Origin: Edolisoma coerulescens
Lineage: Eukaryota; Chordata; Aves; Passeriformes; Campephagidae
DNA length: 64,000 nucleotides
Assembly: GCA_013397115.1 (NCBI GenBank)
Contig: VWZW01001321.1
Location: 372,001-436,000 of the forward strand
Direction of reading: 5' to 3'
Part shown: positions 26,960 through 38,400 of the stretch, in pieces
How the letters are laid out: the number at the start of each line of letters is the position of its first letter
Numbering within the stretch: position 1 is the stretch's first letter
Made by a program: the position numbers and the translations under genes
Notes under the pieces: generated by a model
Told to the model about the DNA's origin: nothing
Database searches by the model: none
What the model saw: the letters and a program-made list of their open reading frames with translations, nothing else

Positions 26960-28344
26960 GTAGACCAAAATAAATTTATAACCTAATTTCTATTAATTAT
27001 GAAATACATTTTTAAAACATTTATATTTTGCAAAACAGGTTTGTGATCCTCTTCTTAAATATGTTACCTTAGCACAGAGTGCAGTGGAGGAAATTATTTC
27101 TATGCAGGGATTTGAGATCCACTTAATAAAACCACCTCGGGGATTAAAAATGCCAATATATGGCAATTCAAGTCCTATATCTGCATTCCTGAAGGAAAAA
27201 AATATACTCAATAGAGTTTATAGGATCTTGCTCTGAAGAAAAACTTCAGGAGAAGACCTTTCTCCTTACGACCTACGTCAGTTTCGTGCAGAGTCATCAG
27301 TGTACATATACACACATGTATATTTATATGTAGACATACAGATACACCTATAGCAGCAGGCAGTGGCAACTTTCACCCAACTAGGAACTTAGTGTAGCTT
27401 GTTTTAAAGCTGAGTGGGAGGTAACAAGGACAATCCAAATACAGGATTCAAACTCCTATCCTTAGGAAATAAGTAGTGCAGGAACCTTATTAGGGGGGAA
27501 AAAAATAATAAATCTACAATAAATCTGATAGAGCCATTACAAATACAGCCATATATGTAGGTCTTCCTAACCTAAGCTTGGTTCCTGATAAACCAGCCAT
27601 AACCTAGTATTCAAAATATCACTAGGCAGACCTACTCCTGTCATCAGGCTACACCAAGATCTTGCACACTGTCATGAATAGAAGAGATCCATCACTAATA
27701 GTACTGCTATCAAAGTGAGAAATAGGATGTCAATTCTTGCACAACAACAGTTTCCCACTAGCGTGAGCTTTTTTAATTACGTGCTTACAGAACCAAACCC
27801 AGTTCTGAAGTTGACTCACTCTGACTCAGTTAAGTTAACTGTTGCAATTTCCAAAAGAGCTTTAATACTCACTGACCTTCCTGGGAAGTTCTCAGTTCCA
27901 GGTGTGTAGGGTAAAATTTTCTTGCTGTTGTGCAAAAAGTCCTACTGACTTCTGTGGCCTGTGTGTGTGATTAAGGTAATGCTTGAAAATGTAAATCCTG
28001 ATTTTTTTTTTTGTAGTGACAGTAGTTGAGGTGGTCTCTGAAGCATTATGACTAACAAAAGGTAAGGGATGATCACCTAATTGCTCATCTGTGGATTGTC
28101 AATAGAGGCAAACAGTGGATTTTCTACCCATATACTGGCTTTTGTTCTGGATTCTTTAAATTTGTCAATTTTCACAGCTTTCAGCTATGAATATTAAATA
28201 AATAAATCTTGAGCCTTTCATGAATAATGTAATTAAAACGTAATGTAATGTAAAACTTTCTTAGACAGTGCTTTGCCAAACATAAACATCCCTTCCACTC
28301 AAAAATACAAACTGCAATATGCTGACTCCCCTAAAAAAAATTTC

Positions 28345-28365
28345 AAGTTAATTGAAAATTAACTT
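28345..28365. repeat. Perfect 9-bp inverted repeat (AT-rich hairpin)
   Basis: AAGTTAATT at 28345-28353 is followed by a 3-base loop GAA and the exact reverse complement AATTAACTT at 28357-28365. The half-site contains GTTAAT, resembling half of an HNF1-type palindrome (GTTAATnATTAAC), but the 3-base spacer differs from the usual single base. It could equally be a chance AT palindrome. Confidence 0.55.
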
Positions 28366-29490
28366 TTTGTGGCCCCTAACAAAACCCACACTTTTTGAAC
28401 TTGGTATGTGACTTTTGGCTAAACAGTTGTTTATTCAGAGAGATGAGTTGCAGCAGTTACCTCTCTCAGAGAAAGGGGCTGCTGTCTGTGCAAATCTGCA
28501 CAATGCCAAGGGACTTGAGGCATAGCTAGAGTGGGTGGTAGTAAGTCTGGCAACAGACAGACTGCGATGCAGCATCCAGGGGACAAAAGCAGCAACGTGA
28601 TGTGAAGAGATAAGCTGGTCCAAACTCACCTCTCAGCTGTTCAAGGAATTTTGGTGTGTTGTCTCTGCATCAGCAGGGTTTTGTGCTAGATCATCTACTG
28701 CCTCTCACCCTTGTGCTAGTTAAAAACTTGAATGCCATCCTTGTTGTCCACTTCGGTTACTTTGTCAAGCACGTGACCATCTATATGTCAAAAAAAAATT
28801 GGGTCCAGGCACGTAGCCTGGTAGCTCACAGATTTGGTATGGAAAACTATGGCCTAAGAGGCAGGGTCAACCAGACTGTGTTTAGATAAAATGATAAATG
28901 TACTGTTAAGACGGAGTACAGCCAATATAGCTGATGAAATGATGCTAAGCTTTTTCAATTATCCAACTACATTTTTTTTTTTTCTGGAAAGGATAATTTA
29001 TTCCCATAGACTTTCTGTAGCAGAGAGTCATCTGCTCTCCTTTTGCTGATCAGCTGCCAGGACAGAAGCCTGAAGGTGACAAACACTGTGTAGCTTCTTC
29101 TGCCATCTTGACAGGGGTGTGGCTGTGGGTTTAGACAAAAGGCTCCTTTGTCTCTCCTCTGGGGTGATGGGAGGGTGCACAATGCTGTGTCTTAGACTGT
29201 GGAACCAAGATCATGGTCCGTACTGAGCTCTGTGTTGTCAGGCAAAGTAGCCCGAGAGCCCTTTGAAAACCTGGCCTGCAAGAGGAAATAAAAAGGAAGA
29301 AAACAAAACAGGGAATCAGCAAACAATTGGTCTGAATCATCTTCTCAAACCAAATCACTTTTACCACTGGAAAATGGTAACAAAAGAAAAACCATGCACT
29401 TCTGGAGAGCTGGTAGCTGGGTCCTTGGCAGAGTAATGAACTCCATGCAAGGCTGCAAGCAGAGAAAAGGAATGGATATCTTTCCTAAAA

Positions 29491-29535
29491 GGCTAAAACT
29501 CATAAACTAAAACTGGCTAAAAACTCATAAACTAA
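29491..29535. repeat. Short tandem duplication (24-bp period)
   Basis: GGCTAAAACTCATAAACTAA at 29491-29510 recurs with one inserted A at 29515-29535. It is a simple local duplication. Confidence 0.8.
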
Positions 29536-30748
29536 CCTACAGAGCATCTAAAGACATGCAAAGGACATGTCATTTTTTTAGCTGGCATTGCTAGAAATCA
29601 GAGTTGGGTTTTTTTTTAATTATTATCATTTCTTTTGGCAATGAGTATTTTTTTAACAAAAATATCTTATTCTATAAACAGAACTTCTAATTGCATCATG
29701 CTAGATGATAAATACTAGTTAATCTCATCTCAAGTAAATATCAGATTAAGGTGATGCAATCATGAGAAAGATCAACTCAAAGGCAGCTGCAATCTGGGCT
29801 TGAACAGAGTAGCACAGGTAAGCAATGCAGCTAGGATCCTTTTGAGAAACAGGAGACACACTGCCTTCCCCTGTCAGCCCCATTTCACTTGTCCAGAGCA
29901 GGCTGTTGTAAAGCAGTTGATGTTGGGGGGCATCATGTAATAAAAGAACAGAGAGTCACTGCAATGTTGTCCTGCTTAAAAAATAAATTAATAGATTTGT
30001 CACTTTGAATATTACAAAAAATATTACTATTAATATTGGATTTGTTGGATTGGCAACCTGCTAGCAAGTGACCATCTCGGCATGCATTACTCACAAAATA
30101 TGGTGCTCATCTGACCCAAAACAGGCAGAGGGACTGGCCCAAGACATGTGACAGAGAAGGATGACAGCAGATGAGTGTTCCAAACACCAACGGCGAGAGA
30201 CATTTGCTATCCTGCCTGCAACCTAGGGAAGCATCTGTGTAGTTAAAACAGAAGTGCTGTTACATTACCCCATGTGAAACCATTAGCAGGGCACATAGCA
30301 AGGCTCATCTGTTTACTCAGGCCTCTGTGAGGGGGGGAGATCTGCTGTTTTGTTGTTTTTTCAGCACGAATGGCACATAATTCAATGGGGAATCAGGAAA
30401 CTTTTGGTTGTTGCACCAATATTAAAGCTGTGAGGAACTGCATTTTAGTCTTTCGAATAGGCAGAGGGATTAGCTGACAACCTTTGTATTTCACAAACTA
30501 GAAAGCAAATAAATAAATCAGCTAGAACGAGTTGACCTTATAATGAAGAACTAAAAATATACCTTCAACCACTATGTAACCAAAAAAAAGAGAAGAAATT
30601 ATAGTTTTTAGGTGTACATGCACATCCCCTTTTTTTAAACTACTGGTTCCCCAAACTAGAACTAGAACTAAAACTCTTTCTGACTCCAGCAGGGGTCTGC
30701 ATCAGTGCATGCCAGAAGGCAGCTGTTTGTGCTGTGGTGGGAAAACCA

Positions 30749-30775
30749 GGCACTGCACAGCTGGGCACTGCACAG
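30749..30775. repeat. 14-bp tandem duplication
   Basis: GGCACTGCACAGC occurs at 30749-30761 and 30763-30775, a 14-bp period. No function is implied. Confidence 0.8.
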
Positions 30776-31480
30776 CCATGCACGGAACTGACAACCCCTG
30801 TCCCAGAGAGCTTACATTTCAACTGCATGACTGGGGATAACAGATGGGTCGAGATGGGAGACGATGAAAACAGTGGGATACTGGACAGTCTCAAATCCCA
30901 GCTGCTTACCCACTCTCTAATACTGCCAAATTAAAATTTCACAGTCTTAATGTCACAGCAGAGTTTGCTTTTCCTCACTGAGGAAGAGGAGCAGTGGGAC
31001 CTTTGTGCACGCTACAAAAGGGCTTCAGGCTGGAATTCGCTGCTGAACCAGACAGTGTTGTGATAGACAGAATAAAAACTCCTATTTTCTTCATGTTTCC
31101 TTGCTGCATGGAAAAGTGTTTGCAAGGCTGAGTTAGGTGCTCAGTGGTAGGGAATGCAGGAGGCCGGTGTGCTGGGCACGCATTCTGGAGGTCAGCCCTT
31201 TAACCTCTGAGAAGGGGCTGACGCTTAGTGGGGGCTTACATGGGCTTCAGGAGGCGGCCAGGACACCAGCGACACATTTCCCTTGAGGAAAGCAAGTCTG
31301 AGGTGCAGCTGATGGCTTAATGCAGCTCCAAAGAGAAGGCAGCAAAATAAAAGTAAACTCTTCTGGCGAAACGGCCTCCACACCCAAGGACGCTTCAGAA
31401 ATAAAAACCCGAAATGCCAATACGGGGACAAGCGTGGTTCAGGGCACTCTGCAGTTGCTGCTAAAATTGCCCCAAGGCTG

Positions 31481-31487
31481 TGACTCA
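31481..31487. promoter_or_regulatory. Candidate AP-1 site (TGACTCA) at the upstream edge of the CpG island
   Basis: An exact TGACTCA consensus for FOS/JUN-type bZIP factors lies about 380 bp upstream of the CNKSR3 start codon. Seven-base matches are frequent by chance. Its position at the island edge makes it plausible, but not shown, as a promoter element. Confidence 0.35.
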
Positions 31488-31566
31488 GACTGAGCCACCA
31501 CCGAAGCGGGGTGCAGCGCCTGGCCGCCGCTCCACCCCATGGGCCGGCCGCCGCTGCCGGGGAAGG

Positions 31567-31788
31567 ATGCCGGGCAACTCCCGAATCGCCATCTCCTCGG
31601 ACCTGTCGGAGCGGGAATCCCAAGAAGTTTTTTCTCGGCACTTTCGCAAGGACGAGGCCGGCCCGGGCCGGGCGGGACAGGGCACCTGTGGGCGGAGCGG
31701 CAGCGGGGCGGGCCCGGCCGTGGCCGGCGGGAGGAGCCGGGCCGGGGAGGGGGTGGCCCGGAGCGGCGCTGCCGGGATGGGAGCGTGA
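31567..31788 (+). other. Potential upstream ORF, in frame with CNKSR3, ending in a 3-codon uORF
   Basis: An ATG at 31567 (A at -3) opens a 73-codon frame ending at TGA 31786-31788. A second ATG at 31777 in the same frame gives a minimal Met-Gly-Ala uORF with the same stop, 75 nt before the CNKSR3 start codon. Whether either is in the mRNA depends on the unknown transcription start. The stop shows that the main protein cannot be extended upstream in this frame, which supports the ATG at 31864 as the real start. Confidence 0.4.
31665..31753 (+). promoter_or_regulatory. Two canonical G-quadruplex motifs in the promoter/5' leader
   Basis: On the + strand, four GGG runs at 31665-31667, 31670-31672, 31674-31676 and 31680-31682 have loops of 2, 1 and 3 bases. 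A second set at 31729-31731, 31739-31741, 31744-31747 and 31749-31753 has loops of 7, 2 and 1. Both satisfy the standard G3+N1-7 definition. If transcribed they would sit in the 5' UTR sense strand, where RNA quadruplexes commonly lower translation; as DNA they are typical of open promoters. Folding is inferred, not shown. Confidence 0.6.
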
Positions 31789-31863
31789 GAGGAGGGGGCG
31801 AGTCCGCGGCCGGAGGAGCTGCGGTCCGTCGCGGGGGCTGGTGCCGGCGGGCTTGGACCCGCC

Positions 31864-31915
31864 ATGGAGCCAGTGACCAGGTGGAGCCCGAAGCAAGTGG
31901 TGGATTGGACTAAGG
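31864..31915 (+). CDS. CNKSR3: CNKSR3 exon 1 (coding part): N-terminus of the scaffold protein
   Basis: This exon encodes residues 1-17, MEPVTRWSPKQVVDWTK, plus the first base of a Gly codon. The sequence is characteristic of the CNK family N-terminus and matches the MEPV start of CNKSR3 better than CNKSR2, which starts upstream of an equivalent EPV. It forms the beginning of the SAM domain, including the W and VVDW positions. The start is supported by a strong Kozak context (CCCGCCATGG) and an in-frame stop at 31786. The exon ends AAGG followed by a strong donor GTAAGA at 31916, giving a phase-1 junction that joins correctly to the exon at 59611. CNKSR3 is a cytoplasmic or membrane-associated scaffold. 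In mammals it assembles a complex that favours ENaC sodium transport in kidney epithelium and dampens Raf/MEK/ERK signalling. Those roles come from family knowledge, not from this sequence. Confidence 0.95.
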
Positions 31916-32157
31916 GTAAGAGGGAGCCGGCCCTGCCGTCTGGGCGCCGGGGGAACTTTCCGGCGGCGCGCTGGGGATGCCCCGCTGCCGCCGCGGCACC
32001 TCTGCCCGGCGGGGCGGCTGCGTGGGCGGCAGGGGAGCGCGGCCTTTGCCAGCGCCAGCCCCGGCCGAGCCCCCGGGACTCCCCGGCGTGGTGCTCGGGA
32101 GCTGGCGGCTTCCCGCGCCCTCCTGCCGGCGCTCCGTGCCTGCTTCGCCTTGCGGGA

Positions 32158-32208
32158 TTTTTGGTTTCGTTTCGTTTTGTTTTTTGTTTTGTTTTGGTTT
32201 GGTTTTTT
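32158..32208 (+). repeat. T-rich (GTTTT)n-like simple repeat within the CpG island
   Basis: Degenerate units of GTTTC, GTTTTG and GGTTT run for about 50 bp, sharply interrupting the GC-rich island 240 bp after exon 1. It is low-complexity expansion. The orientation is pyrimidine-rich on the coding strand. Confidence 0.8.
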
Positions 32209-32259
32209 GACATGGGGAAAGGGAAGGTTTTGCAGCGAGACTGCCTGACTCGAGGTACG

Positions 32260-32284
32260 CATATATATATTTATATATGTATGT
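32260..32284. repeat. AT dinucleotide-type simple repeat
   Basis: Alternating ATATAT and TTATATATGTATG sequence lies within otherwise GC-rich DNA. It resembles a TATA-like element but lies downstream of exon 1 and has the form of a microsatellite. Confidence 0.75.
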
Positions 32285-32380
32285 AGTGCGGTCTCTACCC
32301 ATGGCTCGGTCCCCTTATGTGTTCGTCCTGGCTAGCCTGCTTGCATGGAGAGGGGGTTACCGTGCTCCTTCAGGCAGGTA

Positions 32381-32430
32381 GGATCGTGAAATCACAGAGT
32401 CGTTTGGGTCGGAAAAGTCCCACGAAAGTT
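32381..32430 (-). mobile_element. CR1 LINE 3'-end remnant, antisense
   Basis: The segment reads as a diverged version of the reverse complement of the avian CR1 terminus: a degenerate AATCATAGAATC-like start, then GTTTGGGTCGGAAAAG followed by a CCAC/GAAAG version of the ACCTTAAAGATC stretch. Only about 45-50 bp are recognisable. It is inserted in the first kilobase of intron 1, between the two CpG-rich blocks. Confidence 0.7.
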
Positions 32431-35400
32431 AACTTTCAGCTTCTCAAGCGAAATCCGTTCACGGTTCGAAAAAACTTCAGGTTTGTAAGTTAAGCAAGAA
32501 GTTTTTAAACTAGCTCAAAGTAAGCAGGAACTCCTAATCCTATTCAGCGGTGATGGGGCTGAAGCGGTGTGCTCCCGCTCGGAGAGGTGGATAGCGGCCC
32601 CTTCGTCCGCCAGTCTGTCCGTCCATCCCTCCCACCGCTCATCGCTCGGGTGTGTGCTTATATCTCTCCCTCTCCCGCCTACTAAAACGTCCTCCTCTGC
32701 TTCGAGGATTGTTCGCAGTGCTGACATAGCAGCGAAAGCCTCGGCGGGACCGCTGTGTGAAGCCCGCCTGCCCCTGCGCCCAGCCCCGGCGGTCTCTGGG
32801 GGGCGGGATGGGCTGCGGGCGCCCCACTCCTGCCGCGGGCGTTTCGGCAGCGCTCGGTGTTACTGGGGCTTTCTCTGAGGGCAGGTTCAACCTCGTGTTG
32901 TCATACTCCGCTTGAACCCTGCGAGTGCTTTCCGAATGCCAGCCGGGGTGCTGCTGTCGCAGTTCCCGCTCTACGGGGAATGAATCAAAAGGGAAGTAGA
33001 GCTATGAGTTAGGTGAGGGATTTATGACTTCTGGAGTGTACGTCTCTCTTTTTTTTTTTTTTTTTCTTGTAGCGTTACGTTTTAGTGTGATCCTCTTTGG
33101 TTACATAAAGTGTTTTCACAGGCTTAGCTGGAGTGTAAGTTGATGAGAAGTTAGGAATGTTGTGAGAGGTGAAAGCTTGCCCGGATTAGAAGCGGCGTTC
33201 GCTCCCAGCAGCCATTACTGCCGTGTCTCAGGACCGGGATGCTGATTGGGCTGCGTGCCTGCGGTCAGCGCTTGGCAGGAGCGCGGCTCAAAACTGAGGC
33301 AAATTTGGAAAGCAGACCCATGTTTTCAGACAGCGAGGGATGGATACTCCCAGCCCTCCTGAGCGTGAACATGTGCGTGAAGGGGCCGGTGCCAGTGAGG
33401 GACTGTCCAAGCAGCCTTTGTGAGGAGAGGATTCCACACAAACGTGCTGTGCAGTTATGCGTTAACATATAAATAACTTCCACCGAAAGATCTCTCTTTT
33501 TTTTATGCTTGGTATTGGTTTAAACAGGAGTGCATTGTTCCAGTGAAATAAGCCTTTTGCTTTGGCATGTGGAATATTTGTATAAAGCTTTTCCCTCATT
33601 GTGTTTCTTCTCTTGGGTGCTGAAAGTTTGTTACCTTGCCAGATTAAAGAGTAAACCTGCTAATCATTTTAAAAGCCTATATTATTCTTAAGCATTCTTG
33701 GCTTCCTTTCTTGCATAATTTATTTTACTTGCAGGTTCCTTGAACAGGTAACTCTTCAGCTGGACCCTCAATTAGTGTTATGCAGAATAATTTGAGGGCT
33801 GGCTGTAGTTGGGAGGTGGGTCTTCTGACTAATGCAAACACGTGTACTTTGAAACGTAAAGGAATAAATTAAAGACTGCTGGTGACTTTTGTTTGTGCTG
33901 TTGTTTTTCAGTTTCTAGGTAAGCGTTGGACTTCTTTAGTACACAGGGTCACTTTGTGTCACTCCCTGCATGACAAGACTGTAATAAAGTAATGAGTTGT
34001 GGAAAATTTTTCTTTATGGTTATACTTTCATCTCTGCGCATGAAAATGGACACTTTAATAGTTAGCTAACAGCCTTATTAGCACAATGTTTCATAGTTTA
34101 TTTTCAACCTGAAATAGTTATTTACTGTGTAGGTCACAACCACTGGGTTTCATGTTTGACCAAGACCAATTTATTTTACCTTATGATTACATTTAATTCT
34201 CAGGGCTAGTTTTATGAAACAAGCAATTGGAGGGGAGCTTATGCTATTTGTTTTTTTGCACGTGCCTTCTGTGAGAAGTGATGCCATGATCTTTGCTGAA
34301 CTGGTTGAACTCTGGGGAAAATTATTTGGCTGGTGATATCTGCTGCCAGTAGTTAGTGCTGTGGTGCCATGGAGATGTATTTTAGGAGCATGATGTAAAA
34401 AACTGCTGGGAGGTGCCAGCTCTCAGTGGGGAGATTGGTTTTGCAGATAATGATTCTTACTTATCATACAACGATAAAAAATATATTAGGAAAATGTAGA
34501 GAATGATGGAAATAAGTGGTCTGACTCAGTCCATTTTAGTGTTCAACGTGAAACTGAGAATATTTATCCAGGAACATTTCCCCCTCTCTCCCCTCCTTCC
34601 AAATCTTTTTACAGTCAAACTTTCATAAATTAAAATTTCTTTAATAACTTTTCCAAACCAAAAGGAATCATGGAAACTTCCTCTTTTCTATGAAACAAAC
34701 CCTTAAAAGCAAAATCCCAAAGTGGGCTGTATGACCACTGCTGGACAGCTTATTTGCTCTTGGTCAACTTACTTTTTTTTTGAGTTGCTTTTAAATAACT
34801 TTTTTAAACAAGATAACTCTTGTTCTGAAGAGTTTTGCTCTGTGATTTGGAGTTGTTCAGTCCTTGGTAAATGCTGTAGAAAGCATTTATCTAGAATTTA
34901 GAATAGAACCTATCAAGAAGTAGTAAGCTGAACATAAATATTTTTAGATATTTGTAGTCAGGTTTTAAATAAAAAGTGCTCTGTTCATTGTTACCAACAA
35001 CGGCTGATGCAAAACACAGTTGCTTGTCTTCTCTTGCTAATTCAGACTAGAATGCTGCTATTTTTTGTGAACAAGGGTGTTTTTTCTGGCACAGGGCACT
35101 GTACTGTCAATAGCGTGCTATGCAGCTAATAAGAGCTGTTCTAGTTAAACTGAAGCTGCAGAGGAATACTTGTGCTTTTATTGCTAGCAATTTTCTGTGT
35201 ACATGAAGTATTTCTCAAGCTTTGACCAAGGTTAGGATAACTTTAGCTACATCATCAATGATCTGTTTTTTTTTTTTTTTATAAGCACCACCTCTATTTC
35301 TGTCTGGAAGAAGTGATGGTGTAGTTTTAGGTTTCTCTTACAGCGCAATGAATTCAGATAGTATTTGGGGGCCATATTCAGCCACGAAAAGGTACGTATT

Positions 35401-38400
35401 TGCCTAGGATGCTGTGTTAATTTACTTGTGGCTGGGCTGGCATGGAGTTTATGCTCTTTAAATGACGTTGTCTGCACTGTTTCCTAACTCTGCTGAGAAG
35501 ATGTGTTTGGGGTTTGTTTTCCTGGGTTGTTTTGAGTTAATCCTTGTTGTGGTACAGACTAGCATCTGGATAGTGTTGTAGTTGACCTGTGATCTTGCTT
35601 TTGTGCAGTGTGAGATGCCTGGGGGCTCAGAGTCCTCACCTGTATATCACAGCACTCTCTGGGGTGCCTGAATTTCTCCAGAGTTCCTCAAGAGGTATTT
35701 ATAGAGTTATTCAGGCTGTTGCAGGGCAGGTGAGTGGCCGTGGAAGTTGTAGCATATCTACAGTACACTGTAGTGACTTAATTTTAGTGGCAAACAACAA
35801 TTAGAAGGAGACAGAACGATCTGATGGTATGGTGAAACTTTTTCTGGTCTCAGAAGCCCCTGGCTGCTGGAAACCCCTCAGCTAAGGTCATTCCCCAAAA
35901 GATGTGAGGAAGAGGAAAGCAGTGTTTGGCACAGAGCTCCTATGTGAGAAATGTCACTGTTGTCTTAGAGAACATCTCTGTGCCTCCTCTTTGTGTGCTG
36001 TAGCCTGATCTGTCTCTTCCCCCTTTCCACAGGCTTCACATACTTATGTGAGTTGTGACTTCAAGCCAGATTTTACACGGTAAAGACAGTTTGATGTGCT
36101 TGTGGTTAGCAGCTCTGTTGTTGTGAGGCTCCGTTACAGTCTGGCCTTTGTCGCTGGCGCTGTAGGCTCAGCTGGCTGGGGATCACGCATCTGCTTTGGG
36201 CTCATTATTGCACTCCAGGTTCAGTCATTCCCTTTCTCAGTTCATGTACATTACTTATTCCTGCATCTGTTATGTCATGAAATACTCAGATTTCCATTCC
36301 TGGTAAAACTGTTGGGCAACTACATTTATAGGTATGTCTGGGAGAAAAGGGAGAAATATGCTAATTTATTAATAGTTAGCAATTAATTGTGAGGGCCTGG
36401 TGTTCTTTTTTTGGAGCTATCTTGCTTACCCAGGGAGATTTCAACAAGGTCAGTCTTGTTAACTGTGTGCGCTGGGAGCTGCGAACCAGAGCTGGGTTTT
36501 AAAAACAATTATGGGTGATGCTTAGCACTGGAGTTATTTTTTAGCTTTTCTTGTTTGGCATTCTCAAGTGAATGCTGTTGTGTTCAAATTATTTGGGAAA
36601 ATCTAACACCAAGAAACCCCTGGTTCTTTTGTAAGAGAAGAAGAGTATTTTCCTTTCAGTGAGAAATAGCAGGGAGAGCTGCCCATAACTGGGATGCAGA
36701 AGAATCTCTTTCCTCTTTCCTAACGTTTACTTGGTTACCTAAAAAATACTCTGTATGAGTATTTGTTAAATAGATCAGAAAATGGTATTAAATAACCACT
36801 CTTTGCAGATCTGAGCTTGCCTGTCATGTTTTACTAGCAAAAGGGGGAATATACTAAATACATCTATTTATATTTATTTGTGGGCTGAAACAAAGTAAAA
36901 ACTTGCACAACAAGTTTGAACTACTGCCGTCTTAAAATTATTCATGCATTGTTGCTACGATGAGTGAATGCGTATGGAAAAATAAATCAAAGTTGGCCTC
37001 TGTGTGCATGTGTTTAGATCACGTTTTCATGGTTTTTGCTGTGTTGCACTTTCTTGAGCTGCTTGTGGGTCGTGATTTTTTTCTTTTCTCTTGATCTTTT
37101 CATATTCACAGTCAGCTCTGTTTATTTGCCATTAAGTTGCTGTTAAAACTACTGTAACCAAACATCAGAAAGTCTAAAAGTTGAATACTGTCAGCATAAT
37201 GTCTGGAAAAGCAGCATTTTAATTGCTAAAATCACAACAGGCATTAGTGGAAAGTTGATTGCAACTTTACAGAATGTAGTGAAACTGCCTAGTTAAAGAT
37301 GCAGAGATTGGCCAGTGTGTAGGCTGCTTTTCTCCTTCTTTCTTTAAAACTTTTCCTTGAGGGACAGGAAGTAATTTGTATCTGTTGTTGGAGACTTCTG
37401 AAGGAAAAGCCTCATTTTTGATGAAATATTGCGTGGGCTCCAGACTTTCAGAACTCTTGTTAAGTGTTCCTTCCTTAGACTTCTTGCCTGGAACCCTGTG
37501 TTTTCAGCATGCAAATCTTCTTGAGCAGGAATCATGCCTCTCCCTATTTTTACACTCTTCAGCACGTTGCAAGAGCTATAGGAAGACAAAGTACAGGGCA
37601 CTGGATAAAAATGTATGTTGAAATTTGCCATGATGATTTGTTTTCTTTAGTAAATGACCCCAACAAAAAGCTGTTACTCAACACGTGCTGTGGGATGAAT
37701 TGCAGTTATGAGTTATGTGTGCATACAGCCTGTTATCAAGCACTCAAAAGTATAGGGGGGTTTTTGGGTGGTGTTTGTTTGTTCCTTTTTGTCTCTTAAA
37801 TCAAAATTTCTGAATTGCCTGGTTTAAGTCATGGAGCTCCTTCCAGGCATGTCCAACAGATGATGACTAGTCACAGAGAATTGCAGAAGAGGTGGTAAGA
37901 CTGCTCAGTTTTTGGTTTGCTGTATCATCCTAGGACGAGATTTTCACTGATGCTTCGCACAGAAGGCATATTAATGAATAAGTCTAAACAGTGCCTCTAT
38001 GGATTAAGTGAAAAAAGTTTATTTCAATTGTATACTTTCCATAGAAGTGATGATATTGGCCTGAATTTGTACCTTGTCTTTTCTTGATGGTATCACACAG
38101 TCAAGTCTTGCCTTCTTTCTAGAAGAACGGTGTATCTGCAGTGTTTCTCCTTGCTCTGTCCTCCACACACCCCAAATGTGTAAGTCCTGTCAAAAGGAGG
38201 AGGTAGTGCGGTACTGACCATGTCAAGGCACGTTTGAGGACAGGAAAGGAAGGGTGGACAGGAGTTAGTTGAACTGGGGTCACTTTAGCAACCTCTCACA
38301 CATTTATGGTAGTTCTTCAGGCCCCAGCTGCTTCTAGTCCTGGGGTAGCTCAAGATTTTAGTGTGTTTGTTCACAGGGCTGCAGTAAGAGGTAGGGGATT

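Larger units (their letters stand above)
26960..31480. other. Proximal upstream DNA of CNKSR3
   Basis: The last 4.5 kb before the CpG island holds no supported gene. It contains an AT-rich simple stretch at about 27300-27350, a perfect 9-bp hairpin at 28345-28365, short duplications at 29491-29535 and 30749-30775, and a gradual rise in G+C toward 31480. Distal promoter elements would be expected here, but none can be assigned from sequence alone. Confidence 0.5.
31490..32960. promoter_or_regulatory. CNKSR3: CpG island and presumed promoter of CNKSR3
   Basis: The sequence changes abruptly from AT-rich to very GC- and CpG-rich at about 31500. It stays so through the first exon to about 32160, with a second CpG-rich block at about 32560-32960. 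GC-box (SP/KLF) cores are visible at 31690-31698 (GGGCGGAGC) and 31705-31712 (GGGGCGGG). I see no TATA box at a suitable distance upstream of the start codon, so dispersed initiation typical of island promoters is likely. The transcription start cannot be fixed by eye. The island is broken by a T/G-rich simple repeat, an AT repeat and a CR1 remnant. In mammals CNKSR3 is reported as an aldosterone-responsive gene; I did not find a clear full hormone response element here. Confidence 0.85.

Noticed and set aside
31225..32262. 345-codon open frame on the - strand, with overlapping 242- and 130-codon frames
   Set aside because: It lies antisense to the CpG island and exon 1. GC-rich sequence has few stop codons, and the translation is low-complexity Pro/Ala/Arg/Gly with no domain. 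It is a compositional artefact.
31916..32286. Continuation of the CNKSR3 reading frame beyond exon 1 (140-codon frame)
   Set aside because: The extension follows the strong GTAAGA donor, is compositional Ala/Pro/Arg sequence and then enters simple repeats. The SAM domain continues at 59611 instead. An intron-retention product is possible but unsupported.
32455..32480. tRNA-like B-box (GGTTCGAAAAA)
   Set aside because: No matching A-box, acceptor stem or cloverleaf at the right distance. Only the short word agrees.
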